NCBI RefSeq assembly: GCF_022698165.1
Contig: NZ_JALDAY010000014.1
Location: 186,001-250,000 of the forward strand
Reading direction: 5' to 3'
From: Streptomyces cylindrosporus
GTDB lineage: Bacteria > Actinomycetota > Actinomycetes > Streptomycetales > Streptomycetaceae
DNA length: 64,000 nt
Shown: positions 16,717 to 24,947 of the stretch, piece by piece
How the letters are laid out: each line of letters starts with the position of its first letter
Numbering within the stretch: the stretch's first letter is position 1
Notes under the pieces: model-generated
Told to the model about the DNA's origin: nothing
What the model saw: the letters and a program-made list of their open reading frames with translations, nothing else
Database searches by the model: none
Program-made: the position numbers and the translations under genes

Positions 16717-18255
16717 TTGGCTCCCCTTCCCGGTTCCGGAGCGAACCCGCTTCGTGACCCTGCAGACCGACGGCTCCCGCGTATCGCGGGGCCGTCGGGC
16801 CTGGTCATCTTCGGCGTCACGGGCGATTTGTCACGGAAGAAGCTCATGCCCGCCGTGTACGACCTCGCCAACCGGGGTCTGCTGCCGCCGGGCTTCTCGC
16901 TGGTGGGCTTCGCGCGCCGCGAGTGGGCGAACGAGGACTTCGCGGCCGAGGTCCACGACGCCGTCAAGGAGCACGCCCGTACGCCGTTCCGCGAGGAGGT
17001 CTGGCAGCAGCTCATCCAGGGGATGCGCTTCGTCCAGGGCACCTTCGACGACGACGACGCGTTCGAGCGGCTGCGCGGCACCATCGAGGAGCTCGACAAG
17101 GCGCAGGGCACGGGCGGCAACTTCGCCTTCTACCTGTCGGTGCCGCCGCGCTCCTTCCCGGTCGTCATCCAGCAGCTGAAGAAGCACGGCCTCGCCGACC
17201 AGTCCTCCGGCTCCTGGCGGCGCGCCGTCATCGAGAAGCCCTTCGGCCACGACCTGAAGTCGGCCGAGGAGCTCAACGCGATCGTCCACGAGGTCTTCGC
17301 CCCGGACCAGGTCTTCCGCATCGACCACTACCTGGGCAAGGAGACCGTCCAGAACATCCTGGCGCTGCGCTTCGCCAACACGATGTTCGAGCCGATCTGG
17401 AACCGGTCCTTCGTGGACCACGTGCAGATCACCATGGCCGAGGACATCGGTATCGGTGGCCGGGCCGGCTACTACGACGGCATCGGCGCGGCCCGTGACG
17501 TCATCCAGAACCACCTGCTCCAGCTGATGGCCCTCACGGCCATGGAGGAGCCCGCCTCCTTCGACGCGGACGCGCTGGCCGCGGAGAAGACCAAGGTGCT
17601 CGGCGCGGTACGGCTGCCGAAGGACCTCGGCCGGGACACGGTGCGCGGTCAGTACGCGGCCGGCTGGCAGGGCGGCGAGAAGGCGGTCGGGTACCTCCAG
17701 GAGGAGGGCATCGACCCGAACTCCAAGACCGACACCTACGCGGCCATCAAGGTGGAGGTGGACAACCGCCGTTGGGCGGGCGTCCCGTTCTATCTGCGCA
17801 CCGGCAAGCGCCTGGGCCGCCGGGTCACCGAGATCGCGGTCGTCTTCCAGCGCGCCCCGCACTCCCCCTTCGACCACACGGCGACGGAGGAGCTCGGCAA
17901 GAACGCGATCGTCATCCGCGTCCAGCCCGACGAGGGCGTGACGGTCCGCTTCGGCTCGAAGGTGCCGGGCACGTCGATGGAGATCCGGGACGTGTCGATG
18001 GACTTCGCGTACGGCGAGTCCTTCACCGAGTCCTCCCCGGAGGCCTACGAGCGGCTGATCCTGGACGTCCTGCTCGGCGACTCGAACCTCTTCCCGCGCA
18101 CCGAGGAGGTCGAGCTGTCCTGGAAGATCCTCGACCCGATCGAGGAGTACTGGGACACGCACGGCAAGCCCGCCCAGTACCCGTCCGGTACCTGGGGGCC
18201 CGTCGAGGCGGACGAAATGCTCGAGCGAGACGGACGGAGCTGGCGCCGGCCATGA
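16717..18255 (+). CDS. zwf: Glucose-6-phosphate 1-dehydrogenase
   Basis: 512 residues. It catalyses the NADP-dependent first step of the oxidative pentose-phosphate pathway. The dinucleotide fold reads VIFGVTGDLSRKK and the active-site signature RIDHYLGKE carries the catalytic His. The start appears to be TTG at 16717, with GGAGGG 9 nt upstream inside the end of tal; no ATG fits better. The last codons overlap the ATG of opcA (ATGA), which couples the enzyme to its assembly factor. The next two genes complete the oxidative branch. Confidence 0.95.
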   Translation: MAPLPGSGANPLRDPADRRLPRIAGPSGLVIFGVTGDLSRKKLMPAVYDLANRGLLPPGFSLVGFARREWANEDFAAEVHDAVKEHARTPFREEVWQQLIQGMRFVQGTFDDDDAFERLRGTIEELDKAQGTGGNFAFYLSVPPRSFPVVIQQLKKHGLADQSSGSWRRAVIEKPFGHDLKSAEELNAIVHEVFAPDQVFRIDHYLGKETVQNILALRFANTMFEPIWNRSFVDHVQITMAEDIGIGGRAGYYDGIGAARDVIQNHLLQLMALTAMEEPASFDADALAAEKTKVLGAVRLPKDLGRDTVRGQYAAGWQGGEKAVGYLQEEGIDPNSKTDTYAAIKVEVDNRRWAGVPFYLRTGKRLGRRVTEIAVVFQRAPHSPFDHTATEELGKNAIVIRVQPDEGVTVRFGSKVPGTSMEIRDVSMDFAYGESFTESSPEAYERLILDVLLGDSNLFPRTEEVELSWKILDPIEEYWDTHGKPAQYPSGTWGPVEADEMLERDGRSWRRP

Positions 18256-19397
18256 AGATAGACCTCACGGACACCACGGCCAGCAAGATCAATAAGGCGC
18301 TGGTCAAGGGCCGCCGGGCCATCGGCACGCCGGCCGTCGGCATGGTGCTCACGCTGGTCATCGTCACGGACGAGGAGAACGCGTACGACGCGCTGAAGGC
18401 CGCCAACGACGCCTCGCGCGAGCACCCCTCGCGCACGCTCGTGGTCATCAAGCGCGTCTCGCGCACTCCCCGCGACCGTACGCAGTCCCGGCTGGACGCC
18501 GAGGTCCGGGTGGGCGCGGACGCGGGCACCGGCGAGACGGTCGTGCTGCGGCTGTACGGCGAGGTGTCCGACCACGCCCAGTCCGTCGTACTGCCCCTGC
18601 TGCTGCCGGACGCCCCGGTGGTGGTCTGGTGGCCGGTGAACGCGCCCCTCGACCCGGCGAACGACCCCCTGGGCGCCCTCGCCCAGCGCCGGGTGACCGA
18701 CACCTACGCCGCCGAGCAGCCGGTACGGGAGCTCACGGCCCGCGCCGACACCTACACGCCCGGCGACACCGACCTCTCCTGGACCCGCATCACGCCCTGG
18801 CGCTCGATGCTGGCCGCCGCTCTCGACCAGGTCACCTGCGAGGTGGAGGCCGTCGAGGTGGAGGGCGAGGAGTTCAACCCGAGCTGCGAGCTGCTGGCGA
18901 TGTGGCTGGCGGACCGGCTGGACGTGCCGGTGAAGCGGACGCTGTCGGGCGGGCCCGGGCTGACGGCGGTCCGTATGCACACCGACAGCGGGCCGATCGT
19001 GCTGGACCGCGCGGACGGCTCGCTTGCGACCCTCTCCATCCAGGGCCAGCCGGACCGCGCGGTGGCGCTGAAGCGGCGGGACACGGCCGAGCTGATCGCG
19101 GAGGAACTGCGCCGGCTCGACCCGGACGACACCTACGCCTCGGCGCTGCGGTTCGGCGTGGAGCGGCTGAACGCGGGGCCCTCGCACAGGGTCCCGGTCG
19201 AGGAGGCCATGGCCTCCCTGGAGCAGGCCGTCGCGTCCATGGAGGAGGCGGTCGCCACCGCCAAGGAGGGGGCATCCAAAAGTGCCGGCTCCGCGCCCGA
19301 AGGAGAAGCGCCGGACGAAGCCGCTGCTGAAGCTCCCGCACCGGAGGCGGCGGAAGCACCGGTGACGGAGGCGGACAAGAAGGCGAAGGCGTCGTGA
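18252..19397 (+). CDS. opcA: OpcA, G6PDH assembly/activation protein
   Basis: 381 residues. OpcA family proteins promote the active oligomeric state of glucose-6-phosphate dehydrogenase. The core (about 1-320) contains the family stretches VVVWWPVNAPLDPANDP and SWTRITPWRSMLAAALDQV. The C-terminal roughly 60 residues are a low-complexity Ala/Glu/Lys tail beyond the folded core, so the protein is longer than the basic family. It overlaps zwf by 4 nt and pgl by 4 nt, so the three are translationally coupled. Confidence 0.93.
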   Translation: MKIDLTDTTASKINKALVKGRRAIGTPAVGMVLTLVIVTDEENAYDALKAANDASREHPSRTLVVIKRVSRTPRDRTQSRLDAEVRVGADAGTGETVVLRLYGEVSDHAQSVVLPLLLPDAPVVVWWPVNAPLDPANDPLGALAQRRVTDTYAAEQPVRELTARADTYTPGDTDLSWTRITPWRSMLAAALDQVTCEVEAVEVEGEEFNPSCELLAMWLADRLDVPVKRTLSGGPGLTAVRMHTDSGPIVLDRADGSLATLSIQGQPDRAVALKRRDTAELIAEELRRLDPDDTYASALRFGVERLNAGPSHRVPVEEAMASLEQAVASMEEAVATAKEGASKSAGSAPEGEAPDEAAAEAPAPEAAEAPVTEADKKAKAS

Positions 19398-20176
19398 GCA
19401 CTCCGCAGCTGGTCGTGCACCGCGACAAGGAACTGATGGCGCAGGCCGCCGCGGCCCGCCTGATCACGAAGATCGTGGACGCGCAGGCCTCCCGGGGCTC
19501 CGCGTCCGTGGTCCTCACGGGCGGCCGCAACGGCAACGGCCTGCTGGCCGCCCTCGCGTCCCAGCCGGCCCGGGACGCGGTGGACTGGGGCCGGCTCGAC
19601 CTGTGGTGGGGTGACGAGCGCTTCCTGCCCGAGGGCGATCCGGAGCGGAACGTCACGCAGGCCCGCGAGGCCCTGCTGGACTCCGTCCCGCTGGACCCCA
19701 AGCGGGTGCACGCCATGCCGGCGTCGGACGGCCAGTGGGGCGACGAGGTCGACGCGGCGGCCGCCGCCTACGCCGAGGAGCTGGCCCGCGCGGCCGGCCC
19801 CGAGAACCATGGCGCGGTACCCACCTTCGACGTCCTGATGCTGGGCGTCGGCCCGGACACGCACGTGGCCTCGCTGTTCCCGGAACTCCCCGCCGTACGG
19901 GAGACCGAGCGCACGGTGGTGGGCGTCCGCGGCGCCCCCAAGCCCCCGCCGACCCGAGTGACCCTCACGCTCCCCGCCATCCGGGCGGCCCGCGAGGTGT
20001 GGCTGCTGGCGGCCGGCGAGGACAAGGCCCAGGCGGCGGCGATCGCCCTGTCCGGGGCGGGCGAGATCCAGGCCCCGGCGGCGGGCGCTCGCGGTCGACA
20101 GCGCACCCTGTGGCTACTGGACTCGGCGGCGGCTTCCCAGCTGCCCCGGTCGCTGTATCCACCGGCTTCGCCGTGA
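19394..20176 (+). CDS. pgl: 6-phosphogluconolactonase
   Basis: 260 residues of the SOL/DevB family (glucosamine-6-phosphate isomerase fold). It hydrolyses 6-phosphogluconolactone, the product of Zwf. Conserved elements include VLTGGRNGNGLLAAL near the N-terminus, DLWWGDERFLPEGDPERN, and DVLMLGVGPDTHVASLFP. The GTG start overlaps the opcA stop. It is the last gene of the pentose-phosphate run and is followed by a strong two-way terminator shared with pgi. Confidence 0.94.
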   Translation: MSTPQLVVHRDKELMAQAAAARLITKIVDAQASRGSASVVLTGGRNGNGLLAALASQPARDAVDWGRLDLWWGDERFLPEGDPERNVTQAREALLDSVPLDPKRVHAMPASDGQWGDEVDAAAAAYAEELARAAGPENHGAVPTFDVLMLGVGPDTHVASLFPELPAVRETERTVVGVRGAPKPPPTRVTLTLPAIRAAREVWLLAAGEDKAQAAAIALSGAGEIQAPAAGARGRQRTLWLLDSAAASQLPRSLYPPASP

Positions 20177-20211
20177 GCGTCTGACGGCACCAGGACACCA
20201 GGGCACCGACC

Positions 20212-20243
20212 GGGGTGCGGCGAGGGTCGCCTCGCCGCACCCC
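20212..20243. terminator. Bidirectional terminator between pgl and pgi
   Basis: Perfect 14-bp stem GGGGTGCGGCGAGG with a 4-nt loop GTCG, positioned between two convergent genes. No U-tract, as is usual in Streptomyces. Confidence 0.85.
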
Positions 20244-20251
20244 GTCGCGTT

Positions 20252-21904
20252 TCACCGCCCGCGCAGCTCGCGGTACTTGGCCACCAGCGCCTTGCTGGAC
20301 GGGTCCAGGCCCGGCACCTCCGCGCCCTCCGTCAGCGCCGGCTCGACGCGCTTGGCGAGCACCTTGCCGAGCTCGACGCCCCACTGGTCGAAGGAGTCGA
20401 TGTTCCAGACGGCGCCCTGCACGAACACCTTGTGCTCGTAGAGGGCGATCAGCTGGCCGAGGACCGAGGGGGTCAGCTCGCGGGCCAGGATCGTGGTCGT
20501 CGGGTGGTTGCCCTTGAAGGTCTTGTGGGCCACCAGTTCCTCCGGCACGCCTTCCGCCCGCACCTCGTCCGGCGTCTTGCCGAAGGCCAACGCCTGCGTC
20601 TGCGCGAAGAAGTTGGCCATCAGCAGGTCGTGCTGCGCCTTGAGCCCCTCGCTCAGCTCGGCCACCGGCTCGGCGAAGCCGATGAAGTCCGCCGGGATCA
20701 ACTTCGTGCCCTGGTGGATGAGTTGGTAGTACGCGTGCTGCCCGTTCGTCCCCGGCGTGCCCCACACCACCGGACCGGTCTGCCAGTCGACCTCCTGCCC
20801 GTCGCGGTCCACCGACTTGCCGTTGGACTCCATGTCCAGCTGCTGCAGATACGCGGTGAACTTGGAGAGGTAGTGGCTGTAGGGCAGCACCGCGTGCGAC
20901 TGGGCGTCGTGGAAGTTGCCGTACCAGATGCCCAACAGGCCGAGCAGCAATGGCACGTTGGACTCGGCGGGCGCGGTCCTGAAGTGTTCGTCGACCAGCC
21001 GGAAGCCGTCGAGCATCTCGCGGAAGCGGTCCGCGCCGATGGCGATCATCAGGGAGAGGCCGATCGCCGAGTCGAAGGAGTAGCGTCCGCCGACCCAGTC
21101 CCAGAACTCGAACATGTTGGCCGTGTCGATGCCGAAGTCGGCGACCTTCTCCGCGTTCGTCGACAGCGCCACGAAGTGCTTGGCGACGGCCTCCTGACCG
21201 GCCTTCAGCTCACCGAGCAGCCAGTTCCGCGCGGAGGTCGCGTTGGTGATCGTCTCGATGGTGGTGAAGGTCTTGGACGCGATGACGAACAGCGTCTCCG
21301 CCGCGTCCAGGTCGCGGGTGGCCTCGTGCAGGTCGGCGCCGTCGACGTTCGACACGAAGCGGACCGTCAGGTCGCGGTCGGTGAACGAGCGCAGCACCTC
21401 GTACGCCATCGCCGGGCCCAGGTCGGAGCCGCCGATGCCGACGTTGACCACGTTCTTGATGCGCTTGCCGGTGTGGCCGGTCCACTCGCCGGAGCGGACG
21501 CGTCCGGCGAAGTCGGCCATCTTGTCGAGGACCGCGTGCACCTTGGGCACGACGTTCTCCCCGTCGACCTCGATCACCGCGTCGCGCGGGGCGCGCAGGG
21601 CGGTGTGCAGGACGGCGCGGTCCTCGGTCGTGTTGATCTTCTCGCCGCGGAACATCGCGTCCCGCAGCCCGGCCACGTCGGTGGCGGCGGCCAGGTCGCG
21701 CAGCAGCCGCAGGGTCTCGTCGGTGACCAGGTGCTTGGAGTAGTCGACGTACAGGTCGCCGACCTGGAGCGTGTAGCCGGTGCCGCGGTCCGGGGCGGCG
21801 GCGAAGAGCTCCCGCAGACCGGTGTCGGCGAGTTCCTCACGGTGCTTGGCCAGCGCGGTCCACTCGGGCGTCTGGTTGAGCCTGGTACGGCCGTCTGCGT
21901 TCAT
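20252..21904 (-). CDS. pgi: Glucose-6-phosphate isomerase
   Basis: 550 residues; interconverts glucose 6-phosphate and fructose 6-phosphate, so it sets the split between glycolysis and the pentose-phosphate operon opposite it. Both PGI signatures are intact: VNVGIGGSDLGPAMA and GQHAYYQLIHQGT. The ATG at 21904 begins the usual N-terminus (MNADGRTRLNQTPEW); longer in-frame starts lack a ribosome-binding site. The MFS gene ends 52 bp upstream on the same strand, so pgi may be partly read from that promoter. Confidence 0.95.
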   Translation of the reverse strand: MNADGRTRLNQTPEWTALAKHREELADTGLRELFAAAPDRGTGYTLQVGDLYVDYSKHLVTDETLRLLRDLAAATDVAGLRDAMFRGEKINTTEDRAVLHTALRAPRDAVIEVDGENVVPKVHAVLDKMADFAGRVRSGEWTGHTGKRIKNVVNVGIGGSDLGPAMAYEVLRSFTDRDLTVRFVSNVDGADLHEATRDLDAAETLFVIASKTFTTIETITNATSARNWLLGELKAGQEAVAKHFVALSTNAEKVADFGIDTANMFEFWDWVGGRYSFDSAIGLSLMIAIGADRFREMLDGFRLVDEHFRTAPAESNVPLLLGLLGIWYGNFHDAQSHAVLPYSHYLSKFTAYLQQLDMESNGKSVDRDGQEVDWQTGPVVWGTPGTNGQHAYYQLIHQGTKLIPADFIGFAEPVAELSEGLKAQHDLLMANFFAQTQALAFGKTPDEVRAEGVPEELVAHKTFKGNHPTTTILARELTPSVLGQLIALYEHKVFVQGAVWNIDSFDQWGVELGKVLAKRVEPALTEGAEVPGLDPSSKALVAKYRELRGR

Positions 21905-21956
21905 GTCCGACTTCAGCCTTCTTTCGTGCCTGTCCCAGCTGTTCCAACCTAGTTGA

Positions 21957-23657
21957 TCAGCGCGGGGCGTGAGCCGTCGTGGCGTCGTCGTCCGGCGCAA
22001 CAACAGGTACGTCCGGCTTGCGCCCGGGTATCAGCGCGAGGACCGACAGGACGAAGAAGGCGGCGGTGAGCAGCGCGGGCGTGTTCAGTCCCCAGGCGGT
22101 GGCGACGGCGCCGCCGAGCAGGGCGCCCAGGGGGGCTCCGGCGACGGCCAGGGTGCGGAAGGCGGAGCTGACCCGGCCCAGTAGCTCGGCGGGGGTCCGC
22201 TGCTGCATCAGGGTCGTGGTGTTGACGTTCCACACCATGCCCATGAACCCGAAGACGGCGAGGGCGGCCACCGTCGCGGCCAGGCTGCGCACGGAGCCCA
22301 TGACGACGAGTGCACCGATCTGCACGCTCCCGGCGAGCAGCACGCTCCGCGCCGGCCCGAGCCGCGCGACGATCCGCCGGTTCCCCGCTCCCCCGGCGAG
22401 ACCGCCGACGGTGTAGGCCGTGGTCGCCGCCGCGTATCCGGCCGTGCCGGCATCGAGCCAGCCGGTCACCAGGATCACCAGCGTGGCGATCAGCGCGCCC
22501 ATACCGACGTTGCACAGCGCCGTAGCGGCACACAGCCCACGCAGATCCCGGTCACGCCACAGGGCACGCATGCCATCAGCGATCTCCCGACGCAGGGTAC
22601 TGCCCGCAGATCTGGGACTGCGTCTGCCACCCGTCGATCCCTGACCGGGGATGCCGCCAGTCCGTCCCGGGCTACGGGCGCCGTCCGCCGATCCCGGGCT
22701 GCGGGCGCCGTCCGCCGATCCCGAGCCGCGCGTCCCGCCCGCCAGTCCCGGGCTGCGGGTGCTACCGGTCAGTCCCGGCCCGCGAGCGCCGTCCGCCGAT
22801 CCCTGGCTGCGGGTGCCGTCCGCCGGTCCCAGCCCGCGCGTCCCGCCCGCGAGCCCCGGGCTACGAGCACCACCCACCTGTCCCGGCCCGCAGGTGCCGT
22901 CCGTCGATCCCAGCCCGCGGGTCCCGCCCGCCAGTCCCGGGCTACGAGTGCCACGCGCCGACCCCGACCCGCGCGTACCACCCACCGGTCCCAGCCCCCG
23001 CGTGCCCTCCGCCGGCCCCAGCCCGTGTGTGTCGGCCGTGGATCCCGGCGCGCTCCCCGGCGTCGGCGTCGGCCGCAACGAGGCCACCAGCGCGGCCGCC
23101 ACCAGGAACGTCGCCGCGTCGGTCGCGAACGGGATGGATGCCCCCACGGCGATCAGGAGTGGGACCACCGGCGCCCCGAGCAGGCCGCCCGCGATCTGCT
23201 GCCCGGTCATCAGGCGGGCGTTGGCGCTGCCGAGCTCGGACCGGTCGACCAGGGCGGGCAGCAAGGCCGTGGCGGCGTTGTCGAAGAGGGTCTGCAGGGT
23301 GGTGAGGGCGAAGGCGAGGGCGATGAGCAGCGCGATCGAGGCGTGACCGAGCGCGACGGTCACCGCGAACGCGGCGACGAGCAGCCCTCGTACCGCATCC
23401 ACCGTCCACATCGCGCGCCGCTGGTCGACCCGGTCCGCGACCGCGCCGCCGAGCAGGCCGAAGACGATCCAGGGCAGATAGCCGCACGCGGTCACGGAGG
23501 CGATGAGCAGGGGCCGGTCCGTCAGCGACGCGGCGAGCAGCGGCAGCGCCGCGCCCCGCAGCGCGTCCCCGAACCGGGACACCACCGCGGCCGTCCACAG
23601 CCGCCCGAATCCCCCACGCCACGCCGACTCACGCACGCCCGCGGACTCGACTCCCAC
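21957..23657 (-). CDS. MFS transporter with minisatellite-expanded central loop
   Basis: A major-facilitator protein of about 566 residues. Two six-helix bundles are visible, with the family motif GGAVADRVDQRRAM after TM2. The start chosen is the GTG at 23657, which has GGAGG/GGGGGAG just upstream; a TTG at 23702 is also open. The loop between TM6 and TM7 is greatly enlarged by about 16 degenerate 9-residue repeats (consensus roughly A-D/G-G-T-R-S/G-P/L-G-S/L). Without them the protein would be a normal roughly 420-residue exporter. It resembles enterobactin-exporter-like or macrolide-type MFS proteins, but I cannot name a substrate. Confidence 0.85.
   Translation of the reverse strand: MGVESAGVRESAWRGGFGRLWTAAVVSRFGDALRGAALPLLAASLTDRPLLIASVTACGYLPWIVFGLLGGAVADRVDQRRAMWTVDAVRGLLVAAFAVTVALGHASIALLIALAFALTTLQTLFDNAATALLPALVDRSELGSANARLMTGQQIAGGLLGAPVVPLLIAVGASIPFATDAATFLVAAALVASLRPTPTPGSAPGSTADTHGLGPAEGTRGLGPVGGTRGSGSARGTRSPGLAGGTRGLGSTDGTCGPGQVGGARSPGLAGGTRGLGPADGTRSQGSADGARGPGLTGSTRSPGLAGGTRGSGSADGARSPGSADGARSPGRTGGIPGQGSTGGRRSPRSAGSTLRREIADGMRALWRDRDLRGLCAATALCNVGMGALIATLVILVTGWLDAGTAGYAAATTAYTVGGLAGGAGNRRIVARLGPARSVLLAGSVQIGALVVMGSVRSLAATVAALAVFGFMGMVWNVNTTTLMQQRTPAELLGRVSSAFRTLAVAGAPLGALLGGAVATAWGLNTPALLTAAFFVLSVLALIPGRKPDVPVVAPDDDATTAHAPR
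22605..23039 (-). repeat. 27-bp coding minisatellite (about 16 copies)
   Basis: In-frame tandem repeat of 27 bp encoding 9-residue units such as AGGTRGLGS, ADGARSPGS and VGGTRGSGS. Unit length is constant while sequence is degenerate. Pro, Gly, Arg, Ser and Thr dominate, so the stretch should be disordered and positively charged on the cytoplasmic side. Confidence 0.85.
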
Positions 23658-23807
23658 CACAGCTCCCCCTCCGGTCCCACTCGCCACGAAGGCGATGAAC
23701 AAACCGTAGAGGTCACCACTGACAATCGGTCCGCGAGCAGCCGCTCACCCGGCCGTGAAACACCTCCGGCCAGGCACCCCTCGGTGCCCGGCCGGCCGTC
23801 AACTCCC
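23658..23807. other. MFS upstream region (no gene)
   Basis: Gene-free stretch between the MFS start and the inverted-repeat element. It contains the hairpin at 23766-23795 described separately, and otherwise no coding frame or motif I would defend. Confidence 0.4.
23766..23795. terminator. Hairpin between MFS gene and inverted-repeat element
   Basis: Imperfect stem CCGGCCAGGCACC / GGTGCCCGGCCGG (one A:C mismatch) with a 4-nt loop. It could terminate leftward transcripts coming from the RbpA-type gene about 270 bp away. Confidence 0.5.
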
Positions 23808-24065
23808 AGGGCCTGCGCAGCGGATCATGCCGGAGACGCGGGGCTTGGCACGCACTCCCCCAGAGGGGGCACCCCCAGCCGCGTTGTCGTCGCTCGCCGA
23901 CGTCCCCCAGCCTTCGGCCGGGAGGTGCCCCCACCGCGTCGCCCGCCGCGGCAGCGGCTGATGTCCACGTCTCCTCCGCCTTGCAGCTGCACGCGCCAAG
24001 CCCCGCTCCCCTGCGCCGCATTGGCACCGCCGCTTTGCTCCGGCCTGATCCGCTGGGCAGGCCCT
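23808..24065. mobile_element. MITE/REP-like non-coding element with 28-bp inverted ends
   Basis: The ends at 23808-23835 and 24038-24065 are 28-bp inverted copies (AGGGCCTGC...GCCGGAG) with two mismatches. Inside, GCGGGGCTTGGC recurs in inverted orientation near both ends, and GGGGGCACC (23865-23873) pairs with GGTGCCCCC (23924-23932). No reading frame is present. The right end overlaps the stop codon of the RbpA-type gene. From memory, similar palindromic blocks recur in Streptomyces intergenic regions. It could instead be a large structured 3' region of the adjacent gene. Confidence 0.55.
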
Positions 24066-24399
24066 AGATCTCGCCCCGCAATTTGGCGAGCGCCTCGGCG
24101 AGGATCGCCTCGCCGTCCGCGTCGCTGCGCCGCTCCCGCACGTACGCGAGATGCGTCTTGTAGGGCTCGGTGCGCGGCGGGTCAGGCGGGTTGTCCCGGT
24201 CCTGTCCGGCCGGGAAGCCGCAGCGCGGGCAGTCCCAGGTCTCCGGAACCTGCGCGTCGCTGGCGAAGCTGGGCTGCGTCTCGTGCCCGTTCGAGCACCA
24301 GAAGGAGATGCGCAGACGCGGCGCGGACTCGCCGCGCTCGGCCTCGCCCATCGGCCCCGCCCCGACCCGGCTTCCTCGGATCGCGTTGCCACTTGCCAC
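24064..24399 (-). CDS. RbpA-family RNA polymerase-binding protein
   Basis: 111 residues. The layout matches RbpA, an actinobacterial protein that binds the principal sigma factor and RNA polymerase and stabilises the open complex. A zinc-ribbon-like core has C35, H39, C57 and C60 (WCSNGHE...WDCPRCG), the same C-x3-H...C-x2-C pattern as the S. coelicolor protein. A helical C-terminus (HLAYVRERRSDADGEAILAEAL) corresponds to the sigma-interaction domain. The GTG start has AGGGAG 7 nt upstream. The sequence between the zinc ligands differs clearly from the RbpA I remember, so this is probably the second, paralogous copy. Its stop codon lies inside the right arm of the inverted-repeat element. Confidence 0.85.
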   Translation of the reverse strand: MASGNAIRGSRVGAGPMGEAERGESAPRLRISFWCSNGHETQPSFASDAQVPETWDCPRCGFPAGQDRDNPPDPPRTEPYKTHLAYVRERRSDADGEAILAEALAKLRGEI

Positions 24400-24611
24400 G
24401 GTGTAACTCCCTGCGTGATGGTGCCGCGAAGCGAGTCGGCGTGTCGCTTCGTTGCGAGCGCCTCAGTCTACGTAAGGCCCAACGCGCGTCCAGTGATTGG
24501 AGTTACAGCCCCCACATCTGGACGCAAGCCCCATGATAGGCCGCGCTCAGCTGCGCGTACCGAACATGGGGCGTTACGTGCGGAATGCAGGTGCTGCGTG
24601 TGCGTTGCTGC

Positions 24612-24848
24612 TCAGCTGTTCGTCTTCATGATGATGCCGAGGACGACAATGCACGCGAACCACAGCAGACCGATCACCAGGGTGATGCGGTCGAGGTTGC
24701 GCTCGGCGACCGAGGAGCCGCCGACGGACGACTGCATGCCGCCACCGAACATGTCGGAGAGGCCGCCGCCCTTCCCCTTGTGCATCAGCACCAGCAGCAT
24801 CAGCAGCAGGCTGAAGACGATCAGGGCGATCGAGAACCCCAAAACCAC
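24612..24848 (-). CDS. secG: Preprotein translocase subunit SecG
   Basis: 78 residues with two transmembrane helices: VLGFSIALIVFSLLLMLLVLM and ITLVIGLLWFACIVVLGII. The loop between them (HKGKGGGLSDMFGGGM...) is the hallmark of SecG, which assists SecYE and SecA in protein export. I chose the GTG at 24848 because the hydrophobic helix begins there; in-frame upstream codons encode unrelated sequence. Ribosome-binding site is weak (GAGAG, 10 nt). It is the last gene of the gap-pgk-tpiA-secG run. Confidence 0.93.
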   Translation of the reverse strand: MVLGFSIALIVFSLLLMLLVLMHKGKGGGLSDMFGGGMQSSVGGSSVAERNLDRITLVIGLLWFACIVVLGIIMKTNS

Positions 24849-24947
24849 GGCTGGACCAACTCTCTCGGATTCGGATGAAAAGACGGGGGCACGGTAGCTG
24901 CCTACCATGCCCCCGCAAGGGTACGACGGATCGCCGCTAGGGCCTAC

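Noticed and set aside
22605..23039. Considered a CRISPR array because of regular 27-bp units
   Set aside because: Units are directly adjacent without spacers, in frame and inside a membrane transporter gene.
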